DNA of 64,000 nucleotides from CAVTQY01 sp963736975 (GTDB lineage: Bacteria; Pseudomonadota; Alphaproteobacteria; Acetobacterales; Acetobacteraceae), in NCBI GenBank assembly GCA_963736975.1, contig CAVTQY010000001.1, forward strand, positions 2,108,001 through 2,172,000. Direction: 5' to 3'. A program made the position numbers and the translations under genes. Shown one piece after another: positions 43,461 through 52,416 of the stretch. Every line of letters begins with the position of its first letter. Position 1 is the stretch's first letter. The notes beneath the pieces were generated by a model. The model was not told the DNA's origin, did not search any database, and saw only the letters and a program-made list of their open reading frames with translations.

Positions 43461-44324
43461 ATGCTGCTTGTGTTCGGGCTCGGCTATGTGGGCGCCGCTG
43501 TGGTGGCGGCCGCCCGTGCCGCAGGGCATGACGCGGTCGGGACAGTCCGCCGTGAGGCAGGCCCCGCGCAGGTCCGCTTCGATGTAGCCGGGCCGTCATT
43601 GGCAAGGGCAACCCACCTGCTCAGCACGGTCCCGCCGGACGCCGGCGGAGATCCGGTGCTGTCGCGCTACTGCGAGGCGATCGCCGCGGCCCCGGATCTG
43701 CGGTGGATCGGCTATCTGTCCACGACGGGCGTGTATGGCGATCGCGGTGGCGCCTGGGTCACTGAGCAGACCGTGCCTGCCCCCTGTTCCGAGCGGTCTC
43801 GCCGGCGACTGGCAGCGGAGCGCGAATGGGCGCATCTGGCTCGGGATCGGGCCGTCGATTTGTTCCGCCTCGCGGCCATCTACGGTCCGGGCCGCTCGGC
43901 CCTGGACCAGGTGCGCGGCGGCCAGGCCCGCTGCATTATTCGTCCCGCCCATATCTTCGGTCGTATCCATCTTCACGACATCGTCCAGGCCGTACTCGCC
44001 GCCATAGCGCAAGAGCGCCAGGGACTGCGCGTCCTGAACCTTGCCGATGACGAGCCGGCGGAGCCCGCCGCCGTGCTCGCCGAGGCCGCGCGTCTGCTCG
44101 GCTGCGACACGCCGCCCCCCGTGGAGTTCGACCAGGCCTGGAAGACCATGCGCGCAACGGCGCGCAGCTTCTGGGCGGAGAACCGCCGCGTCAGCAGCGC
44201 CGCTTCAAAGGCGGCTCTCGGCATCGCCTGGCGTTACCCAAGCTATCGCGAAGGCCTACCCGCGATCCTGGCGGAGGAGTGCCGCGAGGGTATCGCCCAG
44301 CAGAGCCAGGTCGGTCGGGCGTGA
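43461..44324 (+). CDS. SDR-type NAD(P)-binding epimerase/dehydratase-like protein (YeeZ-like)
   Basis: 287 residues. N-terminal LLVFGLGYVGAA (a GxGxxG-like nucleotide loop), STTGVYGD and a later RLAAIYGPGRSALD match atypical extended SDRs of the YeeZ group, which keep the NAD fold but have no clear YxxxK catalytic pair. Function unknown, possibly a sugar- or quinone-linked reductase. Its last 69 bp overlap the convergent hydrolase gene. Confidence 0.85.
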   Translation: MLLVFGLGYVGAAVVAAARAAGHDAVGTVRREAGPAQVRFDVAGPSLARATHLLSTVPPDAGGDPVLSRYCEAIAAAPDLRWIGYLSTTGVYGDRGGAWVTEQTVPAPCSERSRRRLAAEREWAHLARDRAVDLFRLAAIYGPGRSALDQVRGGQARCIIRPAHIFGRIHLHDIVQAVLAAIAQERQGLRVLNLADDEPAEPAAVLAEAARLLGCDTPPPVEFDQAWKTMRATARSFWAENRRVSSAASKAALGIAWRYPSYREGLPAILAEECREGIAQQSQVGRA

Positions 44325-45011
44325 CAGGCGGTGGTCGCCGTCCTTCACCAGTGTGATGCGCACGTCCTCGCCGATGACACGCTCGGCGATGCGCAGGCTG
44401 GTTTCCCACGGCACGTCGCGGTCCCGCACACCGTGTAGCAGGCGGACAGGGCAGGTGAGGGGAATCGGCGCACCGAGCAGGAGATGGTTGCGGCCGTCCT
44501 CGATCAGTGTGCGCGTGATCGGGTAGGGACCGCCATATTCGCTGGGAGCGTACAGGACGCCCTCCCGCAGCAGCCGCTCGCGCTCCGCGGGCATCATTGA
44601 GTTCCACATCAGCGTCTCGGTGAAGTCGGGCGCGGCGGCGATGCCGATCAGCCCGGCCATGCGAGCCGGGCGCGCGAGCACGGCCAGCAGCGCGATCCAG
44701 CCGCCCATCGACGAGCCGACCAGCACCAGCGCGCCCTCGGTCAGCCGGTCGATGATGGCGAGCGCGTCGGTGGCCCAAGCGCCGATGGTCCCATCCTCGA
44801 AGCGGCCGTCACTGACGCCGTGGCCCGCATAGTCAAAGCGCAGCATGGCTTGGCCCCGCTCGGCGCAGAACCGGGCGAGATACGTCGCCTTGTCACCGCC
44901 CATGTCGCTGCGAAAACCGGGTAGGAAGACGACGGCTGGGCTTCGACCGGCGGTTCTCGCCCAGGCCAGCTCGATACCGTCGCCGCGGTCCAAACGGCCG
45001 GTTTCGTCCAT
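44256..45011 (-). CDS. Alpha/beta hydrolase
   Basis: 251 residues. Oxyanion loop VVFLPGFRSDMGGDKAT, acid-region start LRFDYAGHGVSDG, nucleophile elbow GSSMGGW (serine) and a C-terminal DGDHRLSRP histidine. Resembles the short-chain hydrolases found beside many alphaproteobacterial genes, without a known substrate. It lies 6 bp after the small gene at 45018 on the same strand, and its end overlaps the SDR gene. Confidence 0.9.
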   Translation of the reverse strand: MDETGRLDRGDGIELAWARTAGRSPAVVFLPGFRSDMGGDKATYLARFCAERGQAMLRFDYAGHGVSDGRFEDGTIGAWATDALAIIDRLTEGALVLVGSSMGGWIALLAVLARPARMAGLIGIAAAPDFTETLMWNSMMPAERERLLREGVLYAPSEYGGPYPITRTLIEDGRNHLLLGAPIPLTCPVRLLHGVRDRDVPWETSLRIAERVIGEDVRITLVKDGDHRLSRPTDLALLGDTLAALLRQDRG

Positions 45012-45017
45012 CCGCGT

Positions 45018-45191
45018 TCAGAGCCCGAAGAAGATCCGGTCCAAGGTACGTGTGAGATCGGCGCGATAGGGTGGCAGGGATCCAACTGCACTTCGGAGGT
45101 GGGCCGCTGTCGCGTTCGTGGCGAGGTTCGCCTTGAGTGTGATGCTGACCGTTTTGCGGCGGTCATTCGGGTCGTAGGGAGGCGCGCGCAT
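45018..45191 (-). CDS. Small protein with CcdA-antitoxin-like N-terminus
   Basis: 57 residues from ATG 45191. The N-terminus (RAPPYDPNDRRKTVSITLKA) resembles the ribbon-helix-helix start of CcdA-type antitoxins, but the C-terminus does not match and no CcdB toxin gene is next to it; an alpha/beta hydrolase follows at 6 bp. It could be an antitoxin remnant, a new short protein, or a chance frame. Low confidence. Confidence 0.4.
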   Translation of the reverse strand: MRAPPYDPNDRRKTVSITLKANLATNATAAHLRSAVGSLPPYRADLTRTLDRIFFGL

Positions 45192-45304
45192 GGAAATTCT
45201 CCCCCTGTCCCATCGCCCGTGCAACGTAACAAAGGTAGATTCGGCCGGCAAGCGGAGGAGCATGAGCTAAGTCTCGGCGACGCTCAGCAGCCTGCTGCAG
45301 CCGC

Positions 45305-45574
45305 CTAAGGCGTATTGAGGGGGATCTTCAGCACAAGACCAGGAACCGGTTCGATCGGGCGAGTGCCCTTGGTCATGAAATAGAACAGGTTGCTGTGCGG
45401 GTCGGGGTAGCAGAGTCCGCCGGGACATGGGTTCGGACCGACGCGGCCCAGGGAAAGACTGGGGTGGCCATCACCCGGAATACCGGGCGCTAAGAGCACC
45501 AGCGGTTGGCCCGCGCGGGCGAACGGGGCCGAGAGTGCGATTACGCCTGTCAGCAGGCACGCGGCACGGAGCAT
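45305..45574 (-). CDS. Small secreted protein of unknown function
   Basis: 89 residues. A signal peptide (about 1-21, ending ARAGQ) is followed by a Pro/Gly-rich chain with a CPGGLC pair that could form a disulfide. ATG 45574, with GGTGAAGG upstream. No family recognised. Divergent from the glycosyltransferase gene. Confidence 0.6.
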   Translation of the reverse strand: MLRAACLLTGVIALSAPFARAGQPLVLLAPGIPGDGHPSLSLGRVGPNPCPGGLCYPDPHSNLFYFMTKGTRPIEPVPGLVLKIPLNTP

Positions 45575-45677
45575 GGCGGCTATCCCTTCACCTCGGATGC
45601 CGGCTTGCAGGGTGGATGGTTATGTCTGTCTGCCATATACGAGCGACGGTCAACTGCGCCGTGGAAAAAGCTCGAGA

Positions 45678-46859
45678 GTGCCTGAAACGACTGCGCGGCC
45701 CGGAAAGCATCCTGTCGTTCTCCAGGCATTGCCGGCGCTGATTACCGGCGGTGTCGAGCGCAGCACTGTCGAGATGACCGAGGCAATCGCGCAGGCCGGC
45801 TGGACGGCCCTGGTCGCGAGTGCCGGCGGACCCCTGGTGGCTGCCATCGAGCGAGCCGGCGGTCGGCACATCGCGCTGCCGCTCACCACGAAGAGCCCGG
45901 TCACCATGTGCCGCAATGCGGGCCGTCTCGCTTCATTGATCCGGACGGCAGGGGTGGACATCGTGCATGCCCGCTCGCGCGCGCCGGGATGGTCGGCCTT
46001 GATCGCCGCCCGGTGGACCGGGGTGCATTTCGTGACGACGTATCACGGCGCCTATGGCGAGGATCTGCCCTTCAAGCGCCGCTACAACGCGGTGATGGCG
46101 AAAGGCGAGATGGTGATCGCCGCCAGCCGGTTCATCGCCGGCTTGGTTGCCGACCGGCATGGCGTGGATCCGGCACGTATCCGGATCATCCCGCGCGGCA
46201 TCGACCCGTCTGTGTTCGACCCCGCCGCCATTGCCCCGGAGCGCACGGCGCGGCTGACAGCCGACTGGAAACTCCCTTCCAGTGCTCCGGTCGTCATGCT
46301 GCCCGGGCGGCTGACCGGCTGGAAAGGTCAGACAGTGCTGCTGGATGCGATCGCGCGCCTCTCCCGCCGCGATGTGACCGCCGTGCTTCTCGGCGCCGAT
46401 CAGGGCAGCGGAGCGCGGCTGCGACGTCTGGCCGAACGCCTGGGCATTGCCGGGCGGGTGCGTTTCCCCGGCGAGTGTGACGACATGCCGGCCGCGCTGA
46501 CCCTGGCCGATGTGGTGGTGCACGCCTCGACGGCCCCCGAAGCGTTCGGCCGCGTGGTGATCGAGGCGCAGGCGATGGCAGCGGCCGGTGATCGCCGCCG
46601 ATCTCGGCGGGCCGGCGGAGACGGTGGAACACGGCGTGACCGGCTGGCGCGTCCCGCCCGGCGATCCCGGCGCGCTGGCCGCAATGATCGAGCAGGTACT
46701 GGCGATGCCGCCAGCAGCGGCGCCGGGATCGGCGCGGCCGCTCGCGCTGGCGTGCTCGCCTGCACCACCACCGCGGCCATGCAGGACGCGACGTTGGACA
46801 TCTATCGCACGTTGCTCGGCATGCCTGCTCGTTTCGGGGTTGCGGCGGCGGGCTCTTGA
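45678..46859 (+). CDS. Glycosyltransferase family 4, with compensating frameshifts
   Basis: About 393 residues from a proposed GTG 45678; ATG 45597 is also in frame. GT-B fold: early ALPALITGGVERSTVEMTEA, middle PRGIDPSVFDP and VMLPGRLTGWKGQTVLLDA, and the late ADVVVHASTAPEAFGRVVIEAQAMA nucleotide-sugar motif. From about 46580 the expected IAADLGGPAETVEHG continuation lies in the +1 frame, and from about 46725 the frame returns (GAAARAGVLACTTTAAMQ). So an extra base and a missing base scramble about 48 residues. The gene stays open across the scrambled part. Confidence 0.85.
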   Translation: MPETTARPGKHPVVLQALPALITGGVERSTVEMTEAIAQAGWTALVASAGGPLVAAIERAGGRHIALPLTTKSPVTMCRNAGRLASLIRTAGVDIVHARSRAPGWSALIAARWTGVHFVTTYHGAYGEDLPFKRRYNAVMAKGEMVIAASRFIAGLVADRHGVDPARIRIIPRGIDPSVFDPAAIAPERTARLTADWKLPSSAPVVMLPGRLTGWKGQTVLLDAIARLSRRDVTAVLLGADQGSGARLRRLAERLGIAGRVRFPGECDDMPAALTLADVVVHASTAPEAFGRVVIEAQAMAAAGDRRRSRRAGGDGGTRRDRLARPARRSRRAGRNDRAGTGDAASSGAGIGAAARAGVLACTTTAAMQDATLDIYRTLLGMPARFGVAAAGS

Positions 46860-46899
46860 CGCCATAGACCGCCCTTCAAACCCAGGAAGGTCCTCGCCG

Positions 46900-48866
46900 A
46901 TGCCTGCCATTACCCTGCCCGACGGATCCGTGCGCCGCTTCGACGGCCCGGTGACGGGCACGGAGGTGGCGCGAGGCGATCGGCCCCGGTCTCGCCCGCG
47001 CTGCGCTGGCGATGAAGCTCGACGGCAGGCTGGTCGATCTCGCCACCGAGATCGACCGCGATGCGGCGGTAGTCTTCGTCACTCGCCGCGACCCGGAAGC
47101 GCTGGAGATGATCCGCCACGACTGCGCGCATGTGCTCGCCGAAGCCGTGCAGGCGCTCTATCCCGGCACCCAGGTCACCATCGGCCCGCCGATCGAGAAC
47201 GGGTTCTATTACGATTTCGCCCGCAACCAGCCCTTCACCCCGGAGGACTTCCCCGCCATCGAGGCGAAGATGCGCGAGATCATCGCCCGCGGCGCGCCGT
47301 TCCGGCGCAGCGTGATGGAGCGCGAGGAGGCGATCGAGTTCTTCAAAGACCAAGGGCGAAAAATACAAAGCGGAGATCATCCAGGATCTGCCGCGCGACG
47401 AGAAGATCAGCCTCTATTCGCAAGGCGACTGGATCGATCTCTGCCGCGGGCCGCATATGCGCACCACCGGCGATGTCGGCTCGGCGTTCAAGCTGATGAA
47501 GGTGGCGGGCGCCTATTGGCGGGGCGATCACCGCAACGCCATGCTGAGCCGCATCTACGGCACCGCCTGGCGCGACCAGAAGGAGCTGGACGCCTATCTG
47601 CATATGCTGGCGGAAGCGGAGCGGCGCGACCATCGCCGGATCGGCAAGGAGATGGACCTGTTCCATCTCCAGGAGGAAGCAGCGGGCAGCATCTTCTGGC
47701 ACCCGAAGGGCTGGCGCCTCTATCGCATCGCCGAAGACTATATGCGCCGCCGGCTGGATGCGGGCGGCTACCAGGAGGTGCGCACACCGCAACTGGTGGA
47801 CCGCTCGCTCTGGGATCGCTTCGGGCCACTGGGAGAAGTTCCGCGAGCATATGTTCATCGCCCAGGTGGAGGACGAGGATCAGGGTCCTCGCGCTGAAGC
47901 CGATGAACTGCCCTTGCCATGTGCAGATATTCCGTCAGGGCATCCGCAGTTATCGCGAACTGCCGCTGCGCCTGGCCGAGTTCGGCTCCTGCCATCGCTA
48001 CGAGCCGTCGGGCGCGTTGCACGGCCTCATGCGGGTGCGTGCGTTCACCCAGGACGATGCGCATATCTTCTGCACCGAGGCGCAGATCGCCTCCGAAACA
48101 GCGCGATTCGTCGACTTGCTGTCGTCGATCTACCGCGATTTCGGCTTCCCCGAGTTCCAGGTGAAATTCGCCGACCGCCCGGCGGAGCGCACAGGCTCCG
48201 ACGCGGTATGGGACCACGCGGAAGTCAGCGCTGCGGGAGGCCTGCGCCATCGCCGGAGTGAAATACGAGTTGAACCCCGGCGAAGGGGCGTTCTACGGGC
48301 CGAAGCTTGAATTCGTGCTGCGTGACGCGATCGGCCGGGACTGGCAATGCGGCACGTTGCAGGTCGATTTCAACATGCCCGAACGGCTCGACGCCGAATA
48401 CGTGGGCGAGGACGGCCAGCGGCATCGCCCGGTCATGCTGCATCGCGCCATCCTGGGCAGTTTCGAGCGCTTCCTCGGCATGCTGATCGAGCACTATGCC
48501 GGCCGCTTCCCGCTCTGGCTCGCGCCGGTTCAGGTGGTCGTGGCGACGATCGTATCGGATGCCGACGCCTATGCGGGCGAGGTGGCGGAGATGCTGCGAC
48601 GCACCGGGCTGGTGGCGAAACTCGACCTATCGAACCAGAAGATCAACGCCAAGGTGCGCGAACACAGCTTGGCGCATGTGCCGGTGCTGGCCGTGGTCGG
48701 CCGGCGAGAGGCGGAGAACCGCACCGTGGCGCTGCGGCGGCTGGGGGTGGAGGCGCAGGAGGTGCTTTCTTTGCATGACGCGGTGGCCCGCCTTGCGGTC
48801 GAGGCGACACCTCCCGATCTGAAGTCAAGCAGAGTCCCGGGCGTTGAAGCAGCAATGTCTTGCTAA
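46900..48866 (+). pseudogene. thrS: Threonyl-tRNA synthetase, five apparent +1 frameshifts
   Basis: The full ThrRS is present when frames are stitched. TGS domain from 46900 (PAITLPDGSVRRFDG); editing domain with HDCAHVLAEA; catalytic core with FHLQEEAAGSIFWHPKG (motif 1), MNCPCHV and CHRYEPSGALHGLMR (motif 2), GAFYGPKLEFVL and the HRAILGSFERF motif 3; anticodon domain to 48866. The frame steps by one near 46972, 47357, 47826, 47883 and 48220, each fitting one extra base (several times a doubled G). Without repair no functional protein could form, yet residues are conserved to the end, so local sequence errors are likely. It precedes infC, the usual order. Confidence 0.9.
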
Positions 48867-48923
48867 TTTCGCCGCAACCCGGCCAAACTCCGCTCTGGCT
48901 ATCAAACCCGAGAAACAACGATA

Positions 48924-48936
48924 GGAGAAGACCATA
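48924..48936 (+). promoter_or_regulatory. Strong ribosome site and ATA start codon of infC
   Basis: GGAGAAG (48924-48930), three bases before ATA (48934-48936). The ATA is in frame with the rest of IF-3, and the next 16 codons match the N-terminal extension of alphaproteobacterial IF-3. Rare starts (ATT, ATA, ATC) are the known basis of IF-3 autoregulation, because IF-3 rejects such initiation codons. Confidence 0.8.
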
Positions 48937-49470
48937 GCACGAGGACCACTGCCCGCTCCACCAACCCGTGACGGGCCACGCGTGAATGAGGAGATCCGAG
49001 TACCGCAAGTGCGGTTGATCGATCAGGATGGCGAGATGCAGGGGGTGATGACCACCCGCGAGGCGCTGAACCGGGCCTTCGGTGTCGGGCTCGACCTGCT
49101 GGAGATCAGCCCGAACGCCGACCCGCCGGTTGCAAAGATCGTCGATTTCGGCAAGTTCAAATATGAGCAACAGAAGAAGAAGAACGAAGCCAGGAAGAAG
49201 CAGAAGGTCATCGAGATCAAGGAGATCAAAGTCCGCCCCAATATCGATGAAAACGACTATCAGGTGAAAATGCGCGCCATGAAGTCGTTCATCGAGGAGG
49301 GCGACAAGGTCAAGGTGACGCTGCGCTTCCGCGGCCGCGAGATGGCGCACCAGGAGATCGGTGTCCGTGTGCTCGAGCGGATCCGCACCGAGATGGATCC
49401 GCTCTCCAAGGTGGAGCAGATGCCGCGCATGGAAAACCGCCAGATGGTGATGGTGCTAACGCCGCGCTAG
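48934..49470 (+). CDS. infC: Translation initiation factor IF-3 (non-canonical ATA start)
   Basis: 178 residues from ATA 48934. The N-terminal domain, with RVNEEIRVPQVRLIDQDGEM, is followed by a lysine-rich linker helix (about KYEQQKKKNEARKKQK) and the C-terminal domain (IKVRPNIDENDYQVKMR, RGREMAHQEIG). A later GTG at 48982 is in frame, but it lacks a ribosome site and would cut conserved residues. IF-3 keeps the 30S subunit free and checks the start codon. Usual partners rpmI and rplT are not next to it in this window. Confidence 0.95.
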   Translation: MARGPLPAPPTRDGPRVNEEIRVPQVRLIDQDGEMQGVMTTREALNRAFGVGLDLLEISPNADPPVAKIVDFGKFKYEQQKKKNEARKKQKVIEIKEIKVRPNIDENDYQVKMRAMKSFIEEGDKVKVTLRFRGREMAHQEIGVRVLERIRTEMDPLSKVEQMPRMENRQMVMVLTPR

Positions 49471-49733
49471 GCAGTTCGGGCCCAGCGGCGGGTCCGCCGG
49501 AGCGCCGATACGGCGCTCTCGGACAACCGCCAGGGCGAAGTTTGCTCGGTTGTGATGCGTTGCCGGCGCCAGCAATGCGGGCAGCGTATTGTCTGCTCGG
49601 GCTTTTCCGGCCGGATTAGGATGCGTCCGCCGCAAACGACGCATAGTAGCCGCCGTTCCGGATCCTCAGCCGCTGCCCGGGCGGCGCGCGTCAGCTCGGT
49701 CTGGCAGGCGAGGACGAATGGCAGGCACCGCAT
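49467..49733 (-). CDS. Small zinc-ribbon protein
   Basis: 88 residues. CVVCGG near 31-36 and CPHCWR near 50-55 form a CxxC-n-CxxC zinc ribbon; an Arg-rich N- and C-terminus flank it. No family assignment. The last bases overlap the end of infC by 4 bp. The CxxC pattern makes it better than a random frame, but the gene is not certain. Confidence 0.45.
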   Translation of the reverse strand: MRCLPFVLACQTELTRAARAAAEDPERRLLCVVCGGRILIRPEKPEQTIRCPHCWRRQRITTEQTSPWRLSESAVSALRRTRRWARTA

Positions 49734-49880
49734 CGGGCAATTTTGTCGCCCTGCTCGTGCCCTGTCTAGCCGCCTTGGCAGCGAGGCGCCTGGACCGTCC
49801 TGGAGCTGGCCGACCGTGCCGCGGCGCTACTGGCGCAACACTAGAGGCTGTTCGTGTTACCGCCCCGAAGGGAGAAAAAT
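49734..49880. other. Gap with no clear gene before the acetyltransferase
   Basis: I see no gene here that I can support. The end of the gap (49868-49874) contains the AAGGGAG ribosome site of the next gene. Confidence 0.5.
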
Positions 49881-50339
49881 TTGGAAATTCGGAGGGACGA
49901 TCTTTCGAGCGCTGCGACCCAATCCCTGTTGCGCCTGCACCTGACGGGAATGCACGCCAACTCGCCACCAGGCCATGTTTTTGCGCTCGACCTCTCGGGT
50001 TTGAAATCGCCAGACGTGACCGTCTGGAGTTTATGGGAAGGGGACGAGATCTGCGGAATTGGCGCGCTGAAACAGCTTGACGCCCTATCGGGTGAAGTAA
50101 AATCTATGCGCACCCATCCGGATTACCTCCGGCGCGGTGTCGCAGCAGCACTGCTTGGACACATTATCCAAGAGGCGCGGCGACGTGGCTTACACCGGCT
50201 GAGCCTCGAAACCGGCACCGGGCCTGAGTTCGAACCGGCGCTCGCATTGTATCGCAGGCGCGGTTTCGTCAACGGGGAGCCCTTCGCAGATTATGAGCAC
50301 AGTGACTTCAATCAGTTTTTACACCTGCACCTACAGTAG
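49881..50339 (+). CDS. GNAT family N-acetyltransferase
   Basis: 152 residues from TTG 49881 (preceded by AAGGGAG 6 bp upstream); GTG 49854 is a longer alternative. The acetyl-CoA motif is VKSMRTHPDYLRRGVAAALL, followed by SLETGTGPEFEPALALYRRRGF, a standard GNAT motif A/B pair. Close relatives act on small amines or proteins, but the substrate is unknown. ATG is not used; the TTG start is supported by the family-like MEIRRDDLSS opening. Confidence 0.88.
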   Translation: MEIRRDDLSSAATQSLLRLHLTGMHANSPPGHVFALDLSGLKSPDVTVWSLWEGDEICGIGALKQLDALSGEVKSMRTHPDYLRRGVAAALLGHIIQEARRRGLHRLSLETGTGPEFEPALALYRRRGFVNGEPFADYEHSDFNQFLHLHLQ

Positions 50340-50429
50340 AGATGTAGTGCCAGTCGATCGAGATGGCCACCAGAAGCGGTCGTGCTAATCCGCCGCGGGG
50401 GCGAGGCGCCCCACGCCGCTTATCCCCAT

Positions 50430-50755
50430 CTACTTCAGCGTGTCCGCAACGGCATCCAATGCTTCGGTCATGTCCTGTTCGGTTACGTTGCCCATGCAGC
50501 CGATGCGAAAAGTGCCCGCCAACGCAAGGCGTCCCGGAAGATAATGAAGCCGCGCCGCTTCATGCCGGTGAACAATGCCTCGAAGCTGAAAGCCTCGTCC
50601 GCGGGATGGTAGAATGCCGCGACGATCGCGAGGCGTACCCGTCCGGCACCATCCTGCGGAATCCCATCTGCCGCATACCCTCCACCAGACTCGCCAGTTG
50701 CGTCGGTAACGTTCCAGCCTGACCCACATCCGCCCTTTCCTGCCGTTCTGACACA
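50430..50755 (-). pseudogene. phnW: Remnant of 2-aminoethylphosphonate-pyruvate transaminase (PhnW-like), C-terminal part
   Basis: Pieces in three frames give one C-terminus: SLVEGMRQMGFRRMVPDG, then FYHPADEAFSFEALFTGMKRRGFIIF, then LALAGTFRIGCMGNVTEQDM ending at a stop at 50430. The FRIG(C/N)xG stretch and order match the end of PhnW. Only about 110 of ~360 residues remain, with no active-site lysine, and at least two frame breaks. A decayed fragment. Confidence 0.65.
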
Positions 50756-50857
50756 CCGCCGAACCGGCATTGGACGATTCGGAACCGACGCATCGCGAAG
50801 CCTGTTTCCGCAGCGAAGCTGTGCAGTCGGCGGCGCTGGCATGATGCCCCCCTGCGC

Positions 50858-51113
50858 GTGGATGATCTGAGGCATGACTGTCCCGCCCGCCAGAGCCTGC
50901 CGACGGCGCTGCGCGGACAGGAACGACCGACGGTTCGCGCCCTCGACGGCGTGACCTTGACGATCGAGCGCGGCAAGACCCTCGCTGTGGTGGGAGAGTC
51001 CGGCTGCGGCAAGTTCACCTCGCGCGCGCCCTGGTGCGCCTGGTCGAGCCGGATGGCAGTCAGATCGAGTTCGACGGTGTCGATGTGTGCAGACTGAGCG
51101 GCCAGGGGCTGCG
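50858..51113 (+). pseudogene. Fragment of a peptide ABC transporter ATP-binding protein (OppF/DppF-like)
   Basis: About 80 residues of the N-terminus: VRALDGVTLTIERGKTLAVV and the Walker A GESGCGKF (the usual S after K is F), followed after a frame break by VRLVEPDGSQIEFDGVDVCRLSG. The sequence then ends, without Walker B or signature motif. With the PhnW fragment just before it this is a small gene graveyard, consistent with loss of a phosphonate or peptide uptake operon. Confidence 0.65.
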
Positions 51114-51213
51114 CAATACAAGCGCTGCATCCAGACCGGCGGCTGCTGTACCGAGATTGCCGGCGGCGAGCGGCTTGAGTAGGGTCCGCCACGATCCTTA
51201 CCCGAGTGATCCG

Positions 51214-52416
51214 ATGAAACTGACCGCAGACCGCCTGGACCGTATCAGCCCCAGCCTGACCATCGCCATCTCCACCAAGGCGCGCCAACTCCAGGCCGCC
51301 GGGCGCGACGTGATCAGCCTGTCCGCCGGCGAGCCCGATTTCGACACGCCGCGCAATGTCAAGGACGCCGCGATCCGCGCCATCGAGGCAGGCGAAACCA
51401 AATACACCGATGTGGCCGGCACGCCGGCGCTGCGCCGGGCGGTCGCGGAAAAATTCCGGCGCGATTCCGGCATCGACTACAAGCCGGAGGAGATCATCGT
51501 CTCCACCGGCGGCAAGCAGGTGATCTTCAACGCCATGCTGGCAACGCTCAACCCGGGCGAGGAGGCGATCATCCCCAGCCCGTGCTGGGTCAGCTATCCC
51601 GATATCGTCGCCCTCGCGGATGGCAAGCCGGTGCTGGTCCCGTGCGGGCAGAACCACGGCTTCAAGCTGCGCGCCGAAGACCTGGAAGCCGCGATCACGC
51701 CCCGCACCAAGTGGTTCATGCTCAACAACCCCTGCAACCCGACCGGCGCCGCCTACAGCGCGGCGGAGCTGCGGCCGATCTGCGACGTGCTGCTGCGCCA
51801 CCCCGAGGTCTGGGTGTTCACCGACGATATCTACGAGAAGCTCGCCTATGACGGGTTCAAGCCCGCCACGGTGCTGGAAGTTGAACCGCGGCTGCGCGAG
51901 CGCACCATCACCATGAACGGCTGCTCCAAATCCTACGCCATGACCGGCTGGCGCATCGGTTTCGCCGGCGCGCCCATCGGGCTCATCAAGGCGATGGACA
52001 AGCTGCAGAGCCAATCCACCTCCAACCCCTCCTCGATCAGCCAGGCCGCGGCGATCGAGGCGCTGACCGGACCGCAGGAGTCGATCCGTGCCATGCGGGA
52101 TGTTTACCAACAGCGGCGCAACATCGTGGTGGAGATGCTGAACGCCGCGCCCGGCATCACCTGCCACAGGCCGGAAGGCGCGTTCTATGTGTTTCCGGCG
52201 ATCCATGGCTGTATCGGCAAGACCTCGCGCGGCGGCACGCGGATCGACGGCGACGAGGCCTTCGTGACCGCGCTGCTTGAGGAAGAAAACGTCGCCGCCG
52301 TGCACGGCGCCGCCTTCTGCTATCCGGGCCATTTCCGCATCAGCTACGCGACCGATACGGAAAGCCTGACCGAGGCGTGCCGGCGGATCCAGCGGTTCTG
52401 CCAGGGCCTCGCCTGA
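51214..52416 (+). CDS. PLP-dependent aminotransferase, class I/II (aspartate aminotransferase-like)
   Basis: 400 residues. AspC-type fold: SAGEPDFDTP (residue ~37-46), MLNNPCNPTGA, FTDDIYEKL and the PLP-lysine K239 in GCSKSYAMTGWRIGF, plus the carboxylate-binding arginine near FRISYATD. Probably transaminates aspartate or aromatic amino acids with 2-oxoglutarate. Directly followed by a second gene of the same length and fold. Confidence 0.93.
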   Translation: MKLTADRLDRISPSLTIAISTKARQLQAAGRDVISLSAGEPDFDTPRNVKDAAIRAIEAGETKYTDVAGTPALRRAVAEKFRRDSGIDYKPEEIIVSTGGKQVIFNAMLATLNPGEEAIIPSPCWVSYPDIVALADGKPVLVPCGQNHGFKLRAEDLEAAITPRTKWFMLNNPCNPTGAAYSAAELRPICDVLLRHPEVWVFTDDIYEKLAYDGFKPATVLEVEPRLRERTITMNGCSKSYAMTGWRIGFAGAPIGLIKAMDKLQSQSTSNPSSISQAAAIEALTGPQESIRAMRDVYQQRRNIVVEMLNAAPGITCHRPEGAFYVFPAIHGCIGKTSRGGTRIDGDEAFVTALLEEENVAAVHGAAFCYPGHFRISYATDTESLTEACRRIQRFCQGLA

